Positions 15,499-18,187 of a stretch of 18,187 bases of DNA are shown here, one piece after another; positions within the stretch are counted from its first letter, which is position 1; each line of letters opens with the position of its first letter. The position numbers and the translations under genes were made by a program. The notes under the pieces were generated by a model. It did no database searches. It worked only from the letters and a program-made list of their open reading frames with translations, and was not told the DNA's origin. This DNA is from an uncultured Clostridia bacterium (GTDB taxonomy: Bacteria; Bacillota_A; Clostridia; Christensenellales; Aristaeellaceae): NCBI GenBank assembly GCA_945871545.1, contig CAMBWJ010000006.1, positions 1-18,187 on the forward strand, in the 5' to 3' direction.

Positions 15499-15534
15499 GG
15501 CAGGTTCCCAGCCCCTTGGGAGCCTGCCATTTCT
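15499..15534 (+). terminator. Terminator of the feo operon
   Basis: GGCAGG-T-TCCCA pairs with TGGGA-G-CCTGCC around a six-base loop (12 pairs, one T-G wobble), followed by ATTTCT. The T-run is short but the stem is strong and the position, about 30 bases after the last feo gene, is right. Confidence 0.78.
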
Positions 15535-15602
15535 ATCCTCCGCTGTCACAGGCTTTTTACAGGATCGTCGATTCGCCGTCCCGCACCCGGCGTGCGCCGC
15601 CC

Positions 15603-15631
15603 TTGACACCATGCCGTTTTCGCATTATAAT
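15603..15631 (+). promoter_or_regulatory. Perfect consensus sigma-A promoter
   Basis: TTGACA (15603-15608), a 17-base spacer and TATAAT (15626-15631), all at consensus. It precedes the small membrane protein gene and, with no terminator in between, may also drive tRNA-Leu, which has no evident promoter of its own. Confidence 0.92.
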
Positions 15632-15663
15632 TACAGTATATTTCTATGTTAAGGAGAAGATGT

Positions 15664-15942
15664 ATGGGTACCATTTGCATTCTGCTCGGTCTGATCCTCC
15701 TGATCGCGCTCACCGGCGGCGGATTCTACCTTTCCAACACCATCGTTGCCAACTCCACCTACATGTCCCTGCTGGGCTTCGCCAATACCTCGGATTACAA
15801 GCTGGTGTACATCATCGTGGTCGGCCTGTGCTTCCTGATCGGCCTGCTGATCTGCCTGAACCTGGTCATGCACGGCCTGAACAGCAACAAGCTCAGCAAG
15901 ATCCAGGCGCAGCTCAAGCGCATCAAGCGCGGCGAGCATTGA
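15664..15942 (+). CDS. Small two-helix membrane protein, unknown function
   Basis: I do not recognise this 92-residue protein. It begins with a hydrophobic helix (about 3-22), then a polar loop rich in Ser, Thr and Asn (25-46), a second helix (47-71) and a basic cytoplasmic tail (LKRIKRGEH). The ATG at 15664 has AAGGAGAA about 8 bases upstream; an in-frame ATG at 15646 lies before that site and is unlikely. It is driven by a perfect consensus promoter and sits 42 bases ahead of tRNA-Leu. Codon use is GC-rich like the neighbouring chromosome genes, so it belongs to the host backbone rather than to the mobile DNA beyond. Confidence 0.78.
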   Translation: MGTICILLGLILLIALTGGGFYLSNTIVANSTYMSLLGFANTSDYKLVYIIVVGLCFLIGLLICLNLVMHGLNSNKLSKIQAQLKRIKRGEH

Positions 15943-15965
15943 TCCCGGCTGAACACGTGCCCTTT

Positions 15966-15981
15966 GCGGTCGAAAGGCCGC
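15966..15981 (+). other. GNRA-capped hairpin before tRNA-Leu
   Basis: GCGGTC and GGCCGC pair (six pairs, one wobble) across a GAAA tetraloop, ending 3 bases before the mature tRNA 5' end. No T-run follows, so it is not a standard terminator; it could help processing of a shared transcript. Confidence 0.4.
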
Positions 15982-15984
15982 CCT

Positions 15985-16071
15985 GCTGAAATGGCGGAAT
16001 CGGCAGACGCAGCGGACTTAAAATCCGCTATTCGCAAGAATGTACGGGTTCAAGTCCCGTTTTCAGCACCA
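15985..16071 (+). tRNA. tRNA-Leu (UAA anticodon)
   Basis: A complete class II tRNA with encoded CCA. Acceptor arms GCTGAAA and TTTCAGC pair fully. The anticodon stem GCGGA/TCCGC encloses loop CTTAAAA, with anticodon TAA at 16019-16021. The long variable arm ATTC-GCAA-GAAT is typical of tRNA-Leu. The T arm is ACGGG-TTCAAGT-CCCGT. It reads UUA (and UUG by wobble) leucine codons. Its 3' side is where the base composition changes and mobile DNA begins. Confidence 0.97.
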
Positions 16072-16073
16072 TA

Positions 16074-16117
16074 AAAGGACTGAAACTTTGATACAAGGTT
16101 TCAGTCCTTTCCTTTTT
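16074..16117 (+). terminator. Terminator after tRNA-Leu
   Basis: A perfect 13-base-pair stem (16074-16086 with 16098-16110), an 11-base loop and a CCTTTTT tail. It begins 3 bases after the tRNA CCA end. Confidence 0.92.
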
Positions 16118-16350
16118 GTTCCTGCAAAACCCTAATGTAAAACGGCAAATGCACCCGGAAATATGAATTATTCTCGCCTTCTTCCTTCGCCGCCATCCTT
16201 GGGGCAGAATTCCACCTGAAAACCGCTTGGAGAAAATGCACCCACTTTCCTCTTTGGGTGCATAACAAAACGATTGCTCAGCTTTCGTTTTGACATTAGG
16301 GCTTTCGTTGTAACAATAGAGCTTTCGTTTTGCTGTTGGGTGCAAACGGC
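16118..16350. repeat. Non-coding repeat cluster downstream of tRNA-Leu
   Basis: I see no convincing gene here. The stretch holds three tandem 20-base units beginning GCTTTCGTT (16281, 16301, 16321) and a perfect 9-base inverted repeat (16236-16244 with 16255-16263, arms ATGCACCCA). TGCACCC occurs four times, twice on each strand (16150, 16237, 16256 and 16338). CCCTAATGT-AAAACG at 16130-16144 returns inverted, with one extra base, at 16286-16301. Such a layout resembles protein-binding arrays at element ends or replication and recombination sites, but no specific type is recognised. Confidence 0.65.
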
Positions 16351-16600
16351 TTATTTCTGGCAGAATTTCCGCATTTCATCGATGAACCTCTCAAAATAGC
16401 TGACGAGAGCAGCAGGGTATTGGGCTCCCAGCGCATTGAGCAATCCTTTGATTTCTTCCTCTGGAATTACCAGGAAGCGAGAACACATACTCGGTGACGA
16501 ACTGTTCCACCTCAGCAGGATGGTAATGTGAGTGGCAACCGCTCAATAACCCCCCGCACTGACGAATCCTGGCAAACATGCGATACCAACATAGCACTTG
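16351..16600 (-). pseudogene. Possible frameshifted gene remnant
   Basis: On the minus strand, two frames look protein-like in succession. The upstream part (about 16470-16560) reads HYHPAEVEQFVTEY. After a change of frame near 16470-16490 the rest reads IPEEEIKGLLNALG and ends YFERFIDEMRKFCQK at a TAA (16351-16353). The second frame also has an ATG at 16488 (MCSRFLVIPEEE), giving a 45-residue open frame with no ribosome binding site. That start faintly recalls the MCGRF of SOS-associated (YedK-type) proteins, but the rest does not continue that way. I do not assign a function. Confidence 0.35.
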
Positions 16601-16638
16601 AAAACTAGAATCCAGATAAATTTGTGACTTAAAACAGT

Positions 16639-16818
16639 ATGGAGAGAAGCGTATGGCGATATCGGAAGCAAGTCACAAGAATGAACGAGTGGAGACAGCT
16701 ACTTCATGAACGGCAAAAGAGTGTGCGGGCATGTTGTGTGCAGAACAGGATTCGTAGAAACATCTGCCATTACTGGCTGAGAATCATTCAGGAAGAAGTG
16801 ATTAATGGAGCAGAGTAA
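16639..16818 (+). pseudogene. IS66-type TnpA accessory protein, probable remnant
   Basis: An open frame of 59 codons (or 45 from the ATG at 16681). The core MNEWRQLLHERQKSV, then a spacer and RRNICHYWLRIIQEE, resembles the small TnpA protein of IS66-family elements, where a helix-turn-helix runs from the EW-x4-I segment to a YYYWLR-x-R motif. Here YYYW has become CHYW and the usual SG before the V is missing, suggesting decay. No TnpB or TnpC follows, and no ribosome binding site precedes it. Family assignment is by pattern from memory and is moderate at best. Confidence 0.45.
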
Positions 16819-16854
16819 GTGAACATGTTTTTGTCAGGTTGAATCGGAAGATAA

Positions 16855-16883
16855 GGTTCCAGACACTTGCGTAGTCTAGAACC
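16855..16883. repeat. Inverted repeat in the mobile region
   Basis: GGTTCCAGAC and GTCTAGAACC pair over ten positions with one mismatch around a nine-base loop. On the plus strand a T-rich stretch (ATATCTTTCTTATT) follows, so a weak terminator is possible; an element-end or recombinase site is equally possible. Confidence 0.45.
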
Positions 16884-16924
16884 ATATCTTTCTTATTATA
16901 GATGATAATTGAACGGTTCCAAAG

Positions 16925-16948
16925 GGGGGTTCGAATCCCGGCTCTCCT
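16925..16948 (+). other. tRNA T-arm-like fragment
   Basis: GGGTTCGAATCCCGG followed by CTCTCC looks like the T arm and 3' acceptor side of a tRNA, but no acceptor, D or anticodon arm precedes it and no CCA follows. It is not a copy of the nearby tRNA-Leu, whose T arm reads GGGTTCAAGTCCCG. Such fragments are typical attachment-site leftovers of elements integrating in tRNA genes. It lies about 55 bases before the mobile cassette. Confidence 0.45.
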
Positions 16949-16958
16949 TCGCTTATCG

Positions 16959-16988
16959 CCAGAAGGCAGCATCCGATACGCCTTCTGG
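16959..16988 (+). repeat. Inverted repeat in front of the recombinase cassette
   Basis: CCAGAAGGC and GCCTTCTGG are perfect nine-base arms around 12 bases. The hairpin ends 3 bases before the GGAG ribosome binding site of the HTH/zinc-knuckle gene, so it could be an operator, a leader structure or part of a recombination site. Confidence 0.55.
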
Positions 16989-17002
16989 AATGGAGAGAAA
17001 AT

Positions 17003-17425
17003 GTGACCCAGCAGCAAAAGGAACAGATTTCAAGTCTCCGGGCATCCGGCGCCAGCTTCGGCAAGATTGCTTCGGTACTCGGCGTGTCCGCTAATACCGT
17101 CAAGTCCTATTGCAAACGCAACCCAATATCAGCAGAAGCAGCGTCGGCTCCTAAAGCCACCTCTCATACAGACCATTGCCCGCAGTGCGGCGCTGTACTC
17201 AAGCAGTCACCCGGACATCGGCAGAAGCGTTTCTGCTCACCGAAGTGCCGGATGGCATGGTGGTCGGCACATCCGGAGCAGATGGTTCGCAAGAATCTGT
17301 CTCAGGTTCAGTGCCTCCACTGCGGGACAGTGTTCCTGCAGTACGGCAACCGGCAACGGAAGTTCTGCTCCCGGGGATGCTGTCTTGCCCATCGTTATGG
17401 CCAGGGCGGTGATACGCATGGCTGA
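17003..17425 (+). CDS. HTH and double zinc-knuckle DNA-binding protein of a mobile element
   Basis: A 140-residue protein. Residues 5-38 form a resolvase/sigma-like helix-turn-helix (LRASGASFGKIASVLGVS, then ANTVKSYC). Two zinc-knuckle modules follow: C59-x2-C62 with C78-x3-C82, and C104-x2-C107 with C122-x3-C126, each with the FCS pattern. Proteins of this make-up, often labelled sigma-70-like, are familiar next to recombinase genes in clostridial mobile elements. The GTG start has GGAG seven bases upstream. Its last 8 bases overlap the next gene, indicating a coupled cassette. It probably regulates or assists the recombinase; this is inferred. Confidence 0.75.
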   Translation: MTQQQKEQISSLRASGASFGKIASVLGVSANTVKSYCKRNPISAEAASAPKATSHTDHCPQCGAVLKQSPGHRQKRFCSPKCRMAWWSAHPEQMVRKNLSQVQCLHCGTVFLQYGNRQRKFCSRGCCLAHRYGQGGDTHG

Positions 17426-17678
17426 TGAAAAGGCGCTCATGTGCTATCAGGCTACGATGTACATTGCCCGCCGGTGGCTGGGTTCAGGTCTCATTACGGA
17501 AGAGGACTACCAGAAATTTGATAAAATCACCGCCGAGAAGTTTGGTGTATCCGTCCACAGCATCTGGCGCGACATTAACTTGATAAAGCTGCCGACTGAC
17601 GGTAATATGCCACCTATGAAAGGGGGTATCTCCAGTGGAACGTACCATTCAAGTGGTTCAGCCGATGAAGCTGGCTGA
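17418..17678 (+). CDS. SHOCT-like small protein of the recombinase cassette
   Basis: An 86-residue protein. The N-terminal half (KALMCYQATMYIARRWLGSG, then LITEEDYQKFDKITAEKFGVS) fits the short SHOCT-like helical domain (a helix ending in G-LI-x-EEY) found just before serine recombinases in clostridial elements. The C-terminal third (from about residue 60) is rich in Gly, Ser and Pro and overlaps the recombinase start by 44 bases, so it may be unimportant for folding. The ATG overlaps the end of the preceding HTH gene. Confidence 0.7.
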   Translation: MADEKALMCYQATMYIARRWLGSGLITEEDYQKFDKITAEKFGVSVHSIWRDINLIKLPTDGNMPPMKGGISSGTYHSSGSADEAG

Positions 17679-18187
17679 ACGGAAGCTGCTTCGGGTTGCG
17701 GCTTATGCACGTGTTTCCTGTGATAAGGATGCCATGCGTCACTCGCTGCAGGCGCAGGTGGATTACTACAAGAAGATGATTACCAGCAATCCCGACTGGT
17801 CATTTGCCGGCATCTATCCAGATGCGTATTATACCGGCACCAGAGATGACAGGCCGCATTTTGTGCGGCTGATCAAGGATTGCAAGGACGGTAAAATCGA
17901 CAGGATCATCACCAAAACCATCAGCCGCTTTGCCCGCAACACGCTCACCCTGCTCACGTCTGTGCGCGATCTTAAACGCATGGGCATCGGCATCTACTTT
18001 GAGGAGCAGAACATCGACACGCTAACAGAAGCCGGTGAGATGATGATCACGCTCTTCGCTTCACAGGCTCAGGAAGAGAGCCGTGCCACCAGCGAGAACT
18101 GCAAGTGGCGGGTCAAGAAAAAGTTTGAAGAAGGATATACCACACACTTCAACATGGTCGGTTACCGTGCGGTCGATGGACTGGTCG
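17635..18187 (+). CDS. Large serine recombinase, N-terminal part (cut by window edge)
   Basis: An open frame of 184 codons that runs off the right edge. The resolvase catalytic domain is clear: RVAAYARVS with nucleophile S28, HSLQAQVDYY (35-44 region), the IDRIITKTISRFARNT segment carrying the active-site arginines, and the E-helix beginning AGEMMITLFASQAQEESR. The recombinase domain starts near KKFEEGYTTHFNMVGYR. It would catalyse integration and excision of the element. The GTG start has AGGGGG eight bases upstream; an ATG at 17665 is a weaker alternative. Base composition is less GC-rich than in the housekeeping genes, fitting horizontal origin. Confidence 0.9.
   Translation, partial: MERTIQVVQPMKLAERKLLRVAAYARVSCDKDAMRHSLQAQVDYYKKMITSNPDWSFAGIYPDAYYTGTRDDRPHFVRLIKDCKDGKIDRIITKTISRFARNTLTLLTSVRDLKRMGIGIYFEEQNIDTLTEAGEMMITLFASQAQEESRATSENCKWRVKKKFEEGYTTHFNMVGYRAVDGLV

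Noticed and set aside
16281..16340. CRISPR array
   Set aside because: The units are 20 bases with contiguous variable parts and no constant repeat of about 28 bases or more with spacers.
16028..16345. 105-codon open frame on the minus strand
   Set aside because: It reads antisense through tRNA-Leu and its terminator and through the repeats; the tail is the well-known spurious translation of a reversed tRNA.
16925..16948. Direct repeat of the tRNA-Leu 3' end as attachment site
   Set aside because: Similarity is limited to the universal T-loop bases; acceptor sequences differ (TTTCAGC against CTCTCC).

Overview
The window looks like a chromosomal segment of a GC-rich anaerobic member of the Clostridia (Bacillota). 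Three things point there: the conserved order plsX-acpP-rnc-smc-ftsY, a feoA-feoA-feoB cluster ending in a tiny Cys-rich FeoB-associated protein, and strong purine-rich ribosome binding sites in front of nearly every gene. An HdrABC-like module and a lactate/malate-dehydrogenase homologue fit a fermentative anaerobe. I cannot name the family or genus from the sequence alone.

Layout. (1) 1-2236, minus strand: a dehydrogenase of the LDH/MDH superfamily, then hdrB, hdrC and the first codons of a probable hdrA that runs off the left edge. (2) 2237-2532: an AT-rich intergenic stretch with the dehydrogenase promoter region and a strong minus-strand terminator. (3) 2533-12219, minus strand: a nine-gene run, in transcription order DUF523 protein, threonine aldolase-like enzyme, VanZ-like membrane protein, plsX, acpP, rnc, smc, ftsY and an N-acetylhexosamine kinase. 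A second promoter inside the end of the vanZ-like gene can drive plsX onward. (4) 12326-15534, plus strand: a ferrous iron uptake operon (two feoA genes, feoB, Cys-rich small protein) with an extended -10 promoter, three copies of one palindrome (GTTAG-N6-CTAAC) and a terminator. (5) 15603-16117, plus strand: a consensus promoter, a 92-residue two-helix membrane protein of unknown function, tRNA-Leu(UAA) and a terminator. (6) 16118-18187: visibly more AT-rich DNA with a nest of direct and inverted repeats, gene debris (including a likely IS66-type TnpA remnant), a tRNA T-arm-like fragment, then a mobile cassette: an HTH plus double zinc-knuckle protein, a SHOCT-like small protein and a serine recombinase cut by the right edge. 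This appears to be the edge of an integrated element next to tRNA-Leu.

How the genes fit together. PlsX and AcpP supply phospholipid synthesis, Rnc processes RNA, Smc organises the chromosome and FtsY targets membrane proteins: a housekeeping growth operon. The Feo proteins import Fe(II), which the Fe-S-rich Hdr proteins would need. The strongest candidates for something new are the triple operator in the feo locus, the dehydrogenase with an MDH-type specificity residue beside hdrBC(A), and the repeat cluster plus recombinase cassette downstream of tRNA-Leu.
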